This document shows, one piece after another, positions 1 to 7,139 of a stretch of DNA of 52,142 bases. The notes beneath the pieces were generated by a model that made no database searches, was not told where the DNA came from, and saw only the letters and a list, made by a program, of their open reading frames with translations. Source of the stretch: Planktothricoides sp. SR001. GTDB taxonomy: Bacteria; Cyanobacteriota; Cyanobacteriia; Cyanobacteriales; Laspinemataceae. How positions within the stretch are numbered: position 1 is the stretch's first letter; each line of letters begins with the position of its first letter. The stretch spans positions 29,305-81,446 of the forward strand of contig NZ_LIUQ01000030.1 in the NCBI RefSeq assembly GCF_001276715.1, written 5' to 3'. Made by a program: the position numbers and the translations under genes.

Positions 1-325
1 TGTAGGGGCAAAGCATTTGCGCTATTAGCACTGCCCTGTCCTCCTGCCATATCCTTGTTCCCTTCTTAAAACATTCTCGATCGACAAAATCTCTCCAAAA
101 TCTCCCCAAAATCTCTCTTTGTGTCCTCTGTGTCTCTGTGGTTTCGATCCAGCCGTGTCCTTCGTTATCTCTCGTTCCCAGGCTCTGACTGGGAATGCTT
201 CTCTGGAGGCTCTGCCTCGTGTCAGAAAAACCCGAAAAAACCCCCCCAACCCCCCCTTACTAAGGGGGGGCTTACTGATAAAATAGGAAAAAAAATCCTA
301 GCCCCGACGTGCCCGTCCAACCACA
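1..325. repeat. Gene-free stretch of dispersed repeats
   Basis: No credible gene is seen. The stretch is a patchwork of elements found again elsewhere in the window: a GTAGGGGCAAAGCATT-type element (compare 50491 and 52123), a piece resembling the GTGTCTCTGTGGT element (compare 30820, 38680, 43970, 46380, 50455), a CCCAGGCTC...CTGGGAATGC element (compare 6231 and 6560) and a C-tract/G-tract inverted repeat at about 239-269 like the one inside the kinase gene near 5075. Small ORFs here overlap these repeats and are not supported. Confidence 0.6.
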
Positions 326-1075
326 ATGGCAGACTTAATTCCCTACCTCATCATTCAATCCCCCAGTGGCGAAGAAAAAAAACTCGAACTCCGTGACACC
401 CACTACACCATTGGCCGACTTTCTGATAATGACATATCTTTATCCGAAGATCCAAATAGTCTCATTACCCGCATCAAGCACTGTATTTTATATCGAGAAG
501 CGGGACAATGGTTATTAACTGATAATAGCACCAATGGCACCATCGTGGAATGGGGCGAAAACCGAGAAGACATTCACCAAAAAACCATCGCCCTGAAACC
601 GGAATCAGCGATTTTAATTCACCACTGGAAAATCACGTTTTTCGACCCCAATGCCACCAACAAATATAAAACTAAGATCGTAAAACCATCGGCAGAATTA
701 GCGGAATTACCGAAAAAGCCATTAGAAACCAGCAGATTTATTTACAAAATCTCTCAAGCTACCTTGTATCATCAAATTGGCACAGAACGCACCGCAATTC
801 CCTGCCGTCCCCAAGTAAATGCCATGCTGCGATATATGGCACAAAAAAATTTAGATAATCAAGGAGAACCCATTGTTTGTGAATATCAAGAACTGATTTC
901 TGCGGTGTGGGGCAACGGGCTAGACGCGGAAGGACGCACTGCTTTAGAAGTCAATGGATTAGCCCGCGATATTCGTAAATTATTAGAAGAATATAGTAAT
1001 ATAAATGATGCAGAAGCAGCATTAGTCACTATCCGACGTATGGGTTATTTATTAAAAATTCAATCTGAATGGTAG
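326..1075 (+). CDS. FHA domain protein with C-terminal OmpR-type winged helix
   Basis: 249 aa. An FHA phosphothreonine-binding domain occupies about residues 20-95: the Gly-Arg pair at 30-31, the IKH around 50-52 and the STNGT loop at 68-72 match the FHA signature. The C-terminal 100 residues resemble an OmpR/PhoB winged-helix domain, including a VWG turn, a recognition-helix-like [11 protein letters not shown] and the hallmark TIRRMGYLL at the end. No receiver domain is present, so the FHA module appears to replace it. FHA domains read phosphorylated Ser/Thr kinase targets, and a Ser/Thr kinase is encoded 2.1 kb downstream as the DGR target; a kinase-to-FHA-to-DNA circuit is inference. The gene lies 50 bp upstream of avd on the same strand and may be co-transcribed with the DGR. 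Confidence 0.85.
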   Translation: MADLIPYLIIQSPSGEEKKLELRDTHYTIGRLSDNDISLSEDPNSLITRIKHCILYREAGQWLLTDNSTNGTIVEWGENREDIHQKTIALKPESAILIHHWKITFFDPNATNKYKTKIVKPSAELAELPKKPLETSRFIYKISQATLYHQIGTERTAIPCRPQVNAMLRYMAQKNLDNQGEPIVCEYQELISAVWGNGLDAEGRTALEVNGLARDIRKLLEEYSNINDAEAALVTIRRMGYLLKIQSEW

Positions 1076-1124
1076 TGAGGTAATTCGTGAAAACACTAAA
1101 AGGCAACAACTAAATTATCAGCTT

Positions 1125-1481
1125 ATGGAAGAATTACCCATTATCCAAAAAACCTACGATCTAATTCAATGGTATATTCCCCTGCTCAACAAATTGCCTC
1201 GCGACCATAAAATGGCATTAGGAAGTCGAATCGTTGATGGACTTTACGACTTGCTTGAATCTCTGATTATTGCTCGATATTCATCCAATAAACTAGAATT
1301 GTTGCGGAGTTTAAATCCCAAAATCTCGGTTTTACGCTATCAAACTCGTCTGCTACTAGATTTCAAGCTATTTTCTAGCCAACGGTATGAATATGCGGTA
1401 AAACTAATTGATATTATTGGCAGCGATCTTGGTGGTTGGATTGCTCAACAAAAAGATTCATTTCCAAAAAAAATTCATTAA
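1125..1481 (+). CDS. avd: DGR accessory variability determinant (Avd-like four-helix protein)
   Basis: 118 aa, close to the usual Avd length of about 120. It is all-helical, with four amphipathic segments and the family-like pattern of an N-terminal [19 protein letters not shown] helix followed by helices rich in basic and aromatic residues. Avd proteins form pentameric barrels that bind the DGR reverse transcriptase and template RNA and are needed for mutagenic retrohoming; that is family knowledge. Its position directly upstream of a DGR-type reverse transcriptase (35 bp between stop and the proposed start) strongly supports the call. The alternative would be the related S23/four-helix-bundle family, but context makes Avd much more likely. 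Confidence 0.88.
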   Translation: MEELPIIQKTYDLIQWYIPLLNKLPRDHKMALGSRIVDGLYDLLESLIIARYSSNKLELLRSLNPKISVLRYQTRLLLDFKLFSSQRYEYAVKLIDIIGSDLGGWIAQQKDSFPKKIH

Positions 1482-1515
1482 CCATTTTTACCCAGGTAAA
1501 AATTCTATCAAACCC

Positions 1516-2571
1516 ATGAAATCTTTCAACAATCTCTGGCCAAATGTCACTAATTTTGATAATTTACTTCAAGCAGCCCGTCAAGCCCAAAAAAATAAAC
1601 GATTTCGCGAAAATGTTCTTAAGTTTAATGATAACTTAGAAACAAACCTCATTCAACTGCAACAGGAATTACAAACCAAAACTTATCAACCGAGCAAGTA
1701 CAAGGCTTTTCATATTTTTGAGCCAAAAAAACGGCTGATTTCTGCTGCTCCCTATCGCGATCGCGTTATTCATCATGCTCTTTGTAATATTATTGTGCCG
1801 ATATTTGAACCCACTTTTATCCCTGACTCCTACTCCAACCGAGTCGGTTTTGGCACCCATCGCGCTGTCAAACGATTTACTCAGTTCTTCCGCTCCAGTC
1901 GTTATATTCTCCAATGCGATATTCGGAAATATTTTCCCACTATCGATCGCGAAATATTAAAGTCCTTAATTCGCCGAAAAATTAAATGTCACGATACCCT
2001 ATGGCTGATTGATTTAATCATTGACAACGGCAATGACCAAGAACCCATCGTGCATTATTTTCCCGGAGACGATCTTCTCACTCCCTTAATGCGACCTTGT
2101 GGTTTACCCATCGGCAATTTAACCAGTCAATTTTTTGCCAATATTTATCTTAATGGTTTCGATCGCTATCTCAAAGAGCAGTTGAAAGTTCGCAAATATT
2201 TACGCTATGTTGACGATTTTGCCTTGTTTTCTGATGACCGGCATTTTTTAATGGATGCGCGAGTTGCGATCGAGGAATACTTAGCCACTTTGCGTCTAAA
2301 AATTCATCCGATTAAAAGTCAGCTATTTGAAACCCGTCATGGAGCAAATTTTCTGGGTTTTAGAATTATGCCCGATCGCATTCGTATTTGCTCTAAAAGT
2401 CTAAAACGGGGTCGCCGTAAACTAAAATATCGCCTAGAACAATATCGCCAAGGTGAAATCGATCGCCCTACTTTAAAAAGTTCCGTAGCTAGTTGGCAAG
2501 CGCACTTAAACCACGGCGATACTTGGCGATTACAACAAAAGCTATTTGCTCCTCTCGATGACTTGCCTTAA
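1516..2571 (+). CDS. DGR reverse transcriptase
   Basis: 351 aa from the ATG at 1516. An in-frame start at 1408 would overlap avd and encode a low-complexity leader, so it was not chosen. Palm motifs are intact: motif A CDIRKYFP with Asp135, the DGR-diagnostic IGNLTSQ at about 199-205 (group II intron enzymes have QG...SP here), and the catalytic YVDD at 231-234, followed by the thumb-proximal GANFLGFRI. There is no maturase X or HNH domain, so it is not an intron enzyme. It copies the template repeat RNA with adenine-specific errors and feeds the cDNA into the variable repeat. It sits between avd and the template repeat on the same strand, the natural order for a DGR cassette. Confidence 0.95.
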   Translation: MKSFNNLWPNVTNFDNLLQAARQAQKNKRFRENVLKFNDNLETNLIQLQQELQTKTYQPSKYKAFHIFEPKKRLISAAPYRDRVIHHALCNIIVPIFEPTFIPDSYSNRVGFGTHRAVKRFTQFFRSSRYILQCDIRKYFPTIDREILKSLIRRKIKCHDTLWLIDLIIDNGNDQEPIVHYFPGDDLLTPLMRPCGLPIGNLTSQFFANIYLNGFDRYLKEQLKVRKYLRYVDDFALFSDDRHFLMDARVAIEEYLATLRLKIHPIKSQLFETRHGANFLGFRIMPDRIRICSKSLKRGRRKLKYRLEQYRQGEIDRPTLKSSVASWQAHLNHGDTWRLQQKLFAPLDDLP

Positions 2572-2707
2572 CTAAGTTATCTGGTTTGGTGGGCAAATTT
2601 TTTAGACTTAGCAATAATTTAAGGATTTGATTCATTTGCCCACCCTACAACAGGCTTGTTTTAACTGGCGAATTAGCTTATAATACAAACACGGGATGGA
2701 CGATTTT

Positions 2708-2831
2708 AGCTGTTGCGTGGCGGAAACTGGTACAACAATCCCAGGAATTGCCGTTCGGCGCATCGTAACTACCACGATCCGGGCAATCGGAATCACAATA
2801 TTGGCTTCCGTATTGGGATCTCCCTGCCGAG
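2708..2831 (+). other. DGR template repeat (TR)
   Basis: A 124-bp segment, 136 bp downstream of the RT stop and on the same strand. It aligns gap-free with the reverse complement of 3220-3343, with 112 identities and 12 differences. All 12 differences are adenines in the TR (positions 2725, 2732, 2734, 2737, 2743, 2746, 2767, 2768, 2771, 2774, 2785, 2786) replaced by T, G or C in the VR. Translated, it reads as a lectin-fold C-terminus rich in Asn/Tyr/His codons, typical of TRs that place AAC/AAT/TAC/CAC codons at diversified sites. The last 45 bp or so (2787-2831) are identical despite containing adenines and should act as the homing (IMH-side) anchor. It has no start codon context of its own and is not a gene. 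Confidence 0.96.
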
Positions 2832-3156
2832 CACTTTTCAACTGCCAGAGTTGTTGAATGGGAATTCAACAAGCGTGCGATCGAAAAGTTCAGTTCCATC
2901 CCAGAGATATCGGTGACGGTGAGCCACTGCGGTCTTGGGGTCTCCCCAAGTAGAGCAAGTGGCGTGTCTCCCCAAGTAGAGCAACTGACGAACCCGTAGG
3001 GCGAACCCGAAGGGTATCCAAACATCAACCGGAGTCGGATATTTTAGTAGTACATCGAAAGATTATCCGACTCTATCTTATTGATTTAAAGTCAAAACTT
3101 CTCATACTTAATTACATATACTTAATTACCAACTAGCAATAAACTGAAAAAAGCTC
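2832..3156. other. Spacer between template and variable repeats
   Basis: No supported gene. It contains two direct copies of a TCTCCCCAAGTAGAGCAA element near 2939 and 2970, a short GAACCCGTAGGG/GAACCCGAAGGG pair near 2991-3015, and AT-rich sequence after 3050. In characterised DGRs the sequence 3' of the TR is part of the structured template RNA that primes cDNA synthesis, so part of this stretch may be functional RNA; that is inference. Confidence 0.4.
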
Positions 3157-3179
3157 AAAAAAAAAAGGCGCGAAGCGCC
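3157..3179 (-). terminator. Hairpin plus T-tract downstream of the VR gene
   Basis: Read on the minus strand, GGCGC-TTC-GCGCC (3179-3167) is followed by ten T residues (3166-3157), 34 bp after the stop codon of the DGR target. It has the form of an intrinsic terminator. It may also serve as the hairpin/cruciform that lies downstream of the VR in several DGRs and helps target recognition; the sequence alone cannot separate the two roles. Confidence 0.75.
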
Positions 3180-3212
3180 AAGAGGGAAAGAGGGAAAAAG
3201 AGTAGAGGGAAA

Positions 3213-5327
3213 TTAAGTTCTCGGCAGGGAGATCCCAATACGGAAGCCAATATTGTGATTCCGAACGCCCGGATCGCGGGAGAAACGATGCGCCGAACGG
3301 CAATACCCGGGATCGTAGAACCAGTATCCGCCACGCAACAGCTTATTTTTTTTATGTTCCAGAAATTTTTTCAGTAAATTTTGCCAATTCCCAAAATGAT
3401 AATCATTATCATTCTTATTTTTAGGTAAAACACTAGAAATAATTCGACCAAAAATAGTTTGATAATCATTATCATTATTATCTAGCCACGGACGACCATC
3501 AGTGGGGGCGCCAGTATAGCTGTCATGCCAATCATCTAAACACCATTCCCACACATTCCCATGCATATCGTGCAAACCCCAAGCATTCGCCGCATTCAGG
3601 CTACCCACCGGAATAGTCTCTCCCCGAAGAACCCCTTGCTGACCCCTGCCGTAAGTATGGTCGCCGTCGTAGTTAGCCACTTCTGTGGAAATAGTTTCCC
3701 CAAAATGAAAGGGCGTAGTAGTCCCAGCACGACAGGCATATTCCCATTCTGCCTCGCTGGGCAGACGGTAGTTTTTCCCTGTTTTCTGACTCAACCGCGC
3801 ACAGAATTCGATACAGTCGTACCAACTGACCTGTTCTACGGGGCAGTTGTCCCCTTTGAAGAATGACGGGTCGGGGTCGAGGTCGCGGTGAATTTTCGGC
3901 AAATTAGCCACCACCCGCCATTGAGCCTGGGTAACTTGAGTTTGCCCCAGGCAAAATTCCGCGATCCTGACTTGATGTTGCGGACATTGACTGTTGTGAT
4001 ATTCCAATTCTTTATCCGGGGAACCCATCAAGAAGCTGCCAGAGGGAATTCTCAGCAGGGGAAACTCCACGCCGTTGATGCGTTCGATATAGCCTTGGTT
4101 GCTGCCCTGGTTGCGGCTGCTGATATTGCCTTGGGGGTCGAGTTTTACTACAGCGTAGGAGAATGTTTTCCAGTGGATTCCCGCCTGCGCGGGAATGACA
4201 GGAGAGTGGATTCCCGCCTGCGCGGGAATGACAGGAGAGTGGATTCCCGCCTGCGCGGGAATGACAGGAGAGTGGATTCCCGCCTGCGCGGGAATGACAG
4301 GAGGATGGATTCCCGCCTGCGCGGGAATGACAGGAGAGTGGATTCCCGCCTGCGCGGGAATGACAGGAGGATCGATTCTCTGCGCGGGAATGACAGGAGA
4401 GTGGATTCCCGCCTGCGCGGGAATGACAGGTGGTTTCAGCGCCTCTAGTACCCGTTCAGCCGTCCACCGTTGCCGTCTGTCCTCTTGCAAACAGCCCCGG
4501 ACAATTGGCTCTAACTCTGAGGGAATATTATTTGGCAAAACTAAATTACCAGTCATCACCTGCTTGAGCAACTGAGTTTGTCCCTCAAAACTATAAGGAA
4601 CTTGTCCGCTAACCGCATTCACCACCATAATTCCCAGAGACCAAACATCCCAAGCCGTAGAAATCTTACCTCGATCGCCGAATGCTTCCGGGGGCGTATA
4701 GGCAAGAGTGCCAATAGGGTTGGCAGTTTGGGCATAACTCTGAGTGCCCAAACTCCGCACTAAACCAAAATCAGACAATTTCCAGGTATTGTTCAGCCAG
4801 AGAACATTTCCCGGCTTCAAATCCCGATGCACTTTATTTTGACCGTGCAGGTAAACCAACCCCGCCGCCACATCCCCAGCCAATTTTTTCGTATCGGCCA
4901 CGGACAGCTTGCCCTGTTCTAGGCGCTTCTCTAGGGAATATTCGGCTTTTTCCATCACTAAATAAAGAAAGTCAATCCCATTTAACTGGCAATCTCCTGC
5001 TGCATAAGAGCGGATTAAATTAGGATGGTCTAAACTAACCGCTTCAATCAGTTCCTCAAGTTGCTCGTTCAACCCCCCCTTGCCCCCCCTTACTAAGGGG
5101 GGGTTGGGGGGGTTGGGGGGGTTGGGGGGGTTGGGGGGGTTCTGCCCAGCCTCGCTGTCGTCGGCAATCAACTTAATCGCCAATTCTCGCAGCAGCCGGT
5201 CTCGGACTACTTCATCGGCCAGAAAAACGCCCCCAAAGCTCCCGGCGCCGAGCACTTTTCTTAAATGGTACAGGTCTTTGATTACCTCTCCTACGAACAC
5301 TTTGTATAGCAGTTCAGCTTGATTCAT
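3213..5327 (-). CDS. DGR target: Ser/Thr protein kinase fused to FGE/C-type-lectin domain
   Basis: 704 aa from the ATG at 5327, four bases after the upstream radical SAM gene; a longer in-frame start at 5444 would lie inside that gene. The kinase domain spans about 20-298: glycine loop GAGSFGG (27-33), Lys52, HRDLKPGN (167-174), DFG (186-188), PPE (212-214). Residues 299-385 are eight VIPAQ-type 11-mers encoded by a palindromic repeat array. The FGE/sulfatase-modifying-like domain covers about 413-704, with IPSGSFLMGS, YRLPSEAEWEYACRAG, GNVWEW and a C-terminal VR. No transmembrane segment is seen. Kinase-FGE fusions are a known class of cyanobacterial DGR target, so the lectin end probably binds a diversified ligand and the kinase reports it. 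Oddities are a repeat-derived insert in the beta3-alphaC loop (about 62-88) and a duplicated NDNDY block 21 residues apart (about 617-643) just before the VR. Confidence 0.93.
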   Translation of the reverse strand: MNQAELLYKVFVGEVIKDLYHLRKVLGAGSFGGVFLADEVVRDRLLRELAIKLIADDSEAGQNPPNPPNPPNPPNPPLVRGGKGGLNEQLEELIEAVSLDHPNLIRSYAAGDCQLNGIDFLYLVMEKAEYSLEKRLEQGKLSVADTKKLAGDVAAGLVYLHGQNKVHRDLKPGNVLWLNNTWKLSDFGLVRSLGTQSYAQTANPIGTLAYTPPEAFGDRGKISTAWDVWSLGIMVVNAVSGQVPYSFEGQTQLLKQVMTGNLVLPNNIPSELEPIVRGCLQEDRRQRWTAERVLEALKPPVIPAQAGIHSPVIPAQRIDPPVIPAQAGIHSPVIPAQAGIHPPVIPAQAGIHSPVIPAQAGIHSPVIPAQAGIHSPVIPAQAGIHWKTFSYAVVKLDPQGNISSRNQGSNQGYIERINGVEFPLLRIPSGSFLMGSPDKELEYHNSQCPQHQVRIAEFCLGQTQVTQAQWRVVANLPKIHRDLDPDPSFFKGDNCPVEQVSWYDCIEFCARLSQKTGKNYRLPSEAEWEYACRAGTTTPFHFGETISTEVANYDGDHTYGRGQQGVLRGETIPVGSLNAANAWGLHDMHGNVWEWCLDDWHDSYTGAPTDGRPWLDNNDNDYQTIFGRIISSVLPKNKNDNDYHFGNWQNLLKKFLEHKKNKLLRGGYWFYDPGYCRSAHRFSRDPGVRNHNIGFRIGISLPRT
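3220..3343 (-). other. DGR variable repeat (VR)
   Basis: Coding-strand copy of the template repeat at the very 3' end of the kinase-FGE gene, ending seven bases before the first base of the stop region (stop at 3215-3213). Ten codons carry the 12 adenine-derived changes: residues 668, 670-672, 674, 675, 682-684 and 688 of the 704-aa protein. The invariant residues between them (Trp669, Pro673, CRSAHR, DPG, NHNIGFR) are scaffold positions of the lectin fold. Non-adenine TR positions are unchanged across all 124 bp. Confidence 0.96.
4172..4432. repeat. 33-bp tandem array of inverted-repeat palindromes inside the kinase gene
   Basis: Eight units, each centred on ATTCCCGCCTGCGCGGGAAT followed by GACAGG and a short GATGGATT/GAGTGGATT linker. 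The sixth unit on the plus strand (about 4371-4396) is shortened and has lost the left arm of its palindrome. Each unit is 33 bp, so the reading frame is kept on the minus strand and gives an 11-residue period. The same palindrome family (dRS3/REP-like) appears singly at about 6347, 7027, 7440 and 48655 and as a second array in drmA at 49612-49885. Confidence 0.9.
5068..5142. repeat. C-tract/G-tract repeat inserted in frame in the kinase N-lobe
   Basis: AACCCCCCCTTGCCCCCC and TACTAAGGGGGGGTTGGGG sequences form an inverted repeat extended by four or more GGTTGGGGG units. On the coding strand it yields an NPPNPP tract followed by LVRGGKGGLN. The related intergenic repeat is seen at 239-269 and near 13090, so this looks like an intergenic repeat captured by the gene. 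Stacked G-runs could form G-quadruplex structure. Confidence 0.8.
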
Positions 5328-5331
5328 TTTT

Positions 5332-5976
5332 CTAAACCCGAATGATAATTCCGCGTTTTTGCATTTGTGCCTCGAACTGTTGGCGAAATTGAGGCATCCC
5401 CGGCACGCCAGTAAAATAAACCTCCCCATTGCTTCCAGACACAAAGGTGAGTCCCGCTGAGTTGTCCCCAGCCGCCAAACGTTCTGCCACCGTGACTCGA
5501 TACCGTGGGGTCAAGCAGAGCAAACGCTGATTCCGAGAACCCCGCCACAATAGGTCATCGTGTTGGGACTGAATATATGTCCCATCTACCAGTAAATCAA
5601 TTTTTTGCAACAATTGTCTTTGGGAGTTGATTCCCTGTTGTTGAAGTGCTTCCAGTCGATATCCCGTATAGCACATTACTCCTAAATCCCGTTCTTGGCG
5701 AATCAGATCGATTAACTGAGTTAAAGCCCCTGCTTGGATCATCGGTTCGCCCCCAGATAAGGTAATGCCTTCGATGTGCGGTTGCCCCAATACCCAGTCA
5801 GCCAGTTCCCCCAGGGTAATTTCTTCGCCACCGTTATGATCCCAAGATTCGGGAACGATACAACCGGGACAAGCGAAAGCACAGCCTTGAACCCAGATAA
5901 CCGCTCGTTGTCCGGGTCCCAATACTCCCACGGGGGCTTCTCGACGAAAAATGCGTAAGGTGGTTTGCGGTGTCAT
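5332..5976 (-). CDS. Radical SAM 4Fe-4S protein (NrdG/activase-like)
   Basis: 214 aa. The CX3CX2C cluster motif is at Cys32, Cys36 and Cys39, followed by GGEP at 75-78, which binds the SAM amino group. The size and the GCxFxCPGC context resemble small activating enzymes such as NrdG and PflA. No glycyl radical enzyme is present nearby. It ends 4 bp before the start of the kinase-FGE target on the same strand, so the two are almost certainly co-translated. A role in modifying the diversified receptor or a substrate it recognises is inference. The start ATG at 5976 is used; about 300 bp of repeats lie upstream. Confidence 0.85.
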   Translation of the reverse strand: MTPQTTLRIFRREAPVGVLGPGQRAVIWVQGCAFACPGCIVPESWDHNGGEEITLGELADWVLGQPHIEGITLSGGEPMIQAGALTQLIDLIRQERDLGVMCYTGYRLEALQQQGINSQRQLLQKIDLLVDGTYIQSQHDDLLWRGSRNQRLLCLTPRYRVTVAERLAAGDNSAGLTFVSGSNGEVYFTGVPGMPQFRQQFEAQMQKRGIIIRV

Positions 5977-6288
5977 AAGCCTGAAAGATGTTTTAAATGT
6001 TGCTATTCGTAGTCTGGCATTTTGTCAGCAGTGGCGGAATGACAGGAAGATGCCAGTCTTATGGTAACTGCATGGAAATTAAGATCGTAGGGTGGGCAAA
6101 TGAATCAAAGCCTTACAGCGGTTTTCTTTCTTACTGAACCACGATCTGACCCGCGCCCAAGCGTAGGGGCGAATGCGAGAACGCCCCTACATTTAATATT
6201 TTTCCTCGTTTTCCTCGTTCGTTTTCCTCGTTCCCAGGCTCCAGCCTGGGAATGCCAGTCGAGAGGCTCTGCCTCGCGAGGGCTGGTT
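5977..6288. repeat. Intergenic repeats upstream of the radical SAM operon
   Basis: No supported gene. A GTAGGGTGGGCAAATGAATC element at about 6089 recurs inverted near 2625-2650. The stretch also has a GTAGGGGCGAATGCGAGAAC element (6164) and the CCCAGGCTCCAGCCTGGG palindrome (6233). The promoter of the radical SAM/kinase operon must lie here, but I see no convincing -35/-10 pair. Confidence 0.5.
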
Positions 6289-6291
6289 ATA

Positions 6292-6416
6292 AGTAGGTGG
6301 GCAGAAATAAATGCACCACAGACCAGATCGGGAGAAAAACTGTCATTCCCGCGCAGGCGGGAATCCACAGCCTATCGGCGGGGAACGAAAAGTGCAATTA
6401 ATTATGTTCACCTACT
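6292..6416. mobile_element. MITE copy A (about 125 bp)
   Basis: Terminal inverted repeats AGTAGGTG (6292-6299) and CACCTACT (6409-6416) are flanked by TA on both sides (6290-6291, 6417-6418). The interior carries the ATTCCCGCGCAGGCGGGAAT palindrome and no ORF. TA target duplication is typical of IS630/Tc1-type transposition, which suggests an IS630-mobilised MITE; a decayed IS630 transposase lies at 11093-11609. Same orientation as copy B. Confidence 0.85.
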
Positions 6417-6418
6417 TA

Positions 6419-6608
6419 CCAAGTTATACCAAGCATCAAAAATTATTGCTACGATTTCGAGGTTAATTTGGGCGCAAGCATTGCGCCCCTACAGATGCCA
6501 AATCACCAGATATTGTAGGGGCGAATGCGAGAACGCCCCTACATTTAATATTTTTCCTCGTTCCCAGGCTCCAGCCTGGGAACGAGAATGGAATCTTGCC
6601 CATCCTAC
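6419..6608. repeat. Dispersed repeats downstream of vapC
   Basis: GGGCGCAAGCATTGCGCCCC (6470), a GTAGGGGCGAATGCGAGAAC element (6514) and a CCCAGGCTCCAGCCTGGG palindrome (6563) are all repeated elsewhere in the window. No gene is supported. Confidence 0.5.
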
Positions 6609-7139
6609 TTACCAAATTGTCTGAATATTAGTTAAGGATTGAATTTGCGCGTCGCGAGTGACTAAGGGAAGATTCAAAGATAACGCAGTGGCGGCAATAA
6701 TCCTATCAGGCATATCTGGCACTAGATGGCGGGGAATCTGACGCAAAGTTTGTGCTGTTATTAAATTTAAAGGGGCTATTTCTAATTCAGTCTCCGCATC
6801 GGATAAAGCCTGAATTAGTTGCCCAAATGCCTCTTCTGGCAATCGATATCTTTCCACTAGATAGCCTACTTCTACCACAGAAATCGCTGATACATAAATC
6901 AGATATCCTCCTGTAGATGCAGTATCTAAAGCATTCATAGCGGCTGGCGATAATCGAGTATGATCGCGCAAATAAGTAGGTGGGCAGAAATAAATGCACC
7001 ACAGACCCAATGAGAAAAAAACTGTCATTCCCGCGAAGGCGGGAATCCACAGCCTATCGGCGGGGAACGAAAAGTGCAATTAATTATGTTCACCTACTTA
7101 CCAGATAATTGTATGAGTGTCAGCGACAACGGCTGTCAT
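6609..7139 (-). pseudogene. vapC: vapC PIN-domain toxin split by a MITE
   Basis: The original start is the ATG at 7139, overlapping the vapB stop as TAATG. Thirteen codons (MTAVVADTHTIIW) are followed directly by a TAA created by the MITE end. Removing the MITE and one TA joins TGG to TATTTGCGC and restores a continuous PIN protein of about 130 aa (IIWYLRDHTRLSP... to NIQTIW). The intact protein would have the PIN acidic residues Asp7, the VVE glutamate and the MPDR/TRD aspartates. The remaining downstream ORF can be read from an ATG inside the MITE, giving a foreign leader in place of the first strand with Asp7, so nuclease activity should be lost. Confidence 0.88.
6975..7098. mobile_element. 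MITE copy B inside vapC (124 bp)
   Basis: Same element as copy A, with AGTAGGTG/CACCTACT ends and TA duplications at 6973-6974 and 7099-7100. It carries the GCGAAGGC version of the internal palindrome. It interrupts vapC after codon 13, and precise excision with one TA restores the frame. Confidence 0.92.

Noticed and set aside
1516-2571. Group II intron or retron reverse transcriptase
   Set aside because: Motif 4 reads IGxxxSQ, no maturase or HNH domain, no intron domain V nearby, and Avd plus TR/VR are present.
2713-3028. Small ORFs on both strands over the template repeat
   Set aside because: They lie over the TR and its spacer, have no ribosome site, and the similarity to the lectin C-terminus is explained by the TR-VR relationship.
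3888-4575. Two plus-strand ORFs with MDSRLRGND- and PACAGMT-type repeats
   Set aside because: They are antisense readings of the 33-bp palindrome array inside the kinase-FGE gene, which has clear kinase and FGE motifs on the other strand.
5328-5444. Longer N-terminus for the kinase-FGE protein
   Set aside because: It would lie inside the radical SAM gene; ATG 5327 follows that gene by 4 bp, typical of operon spacing.
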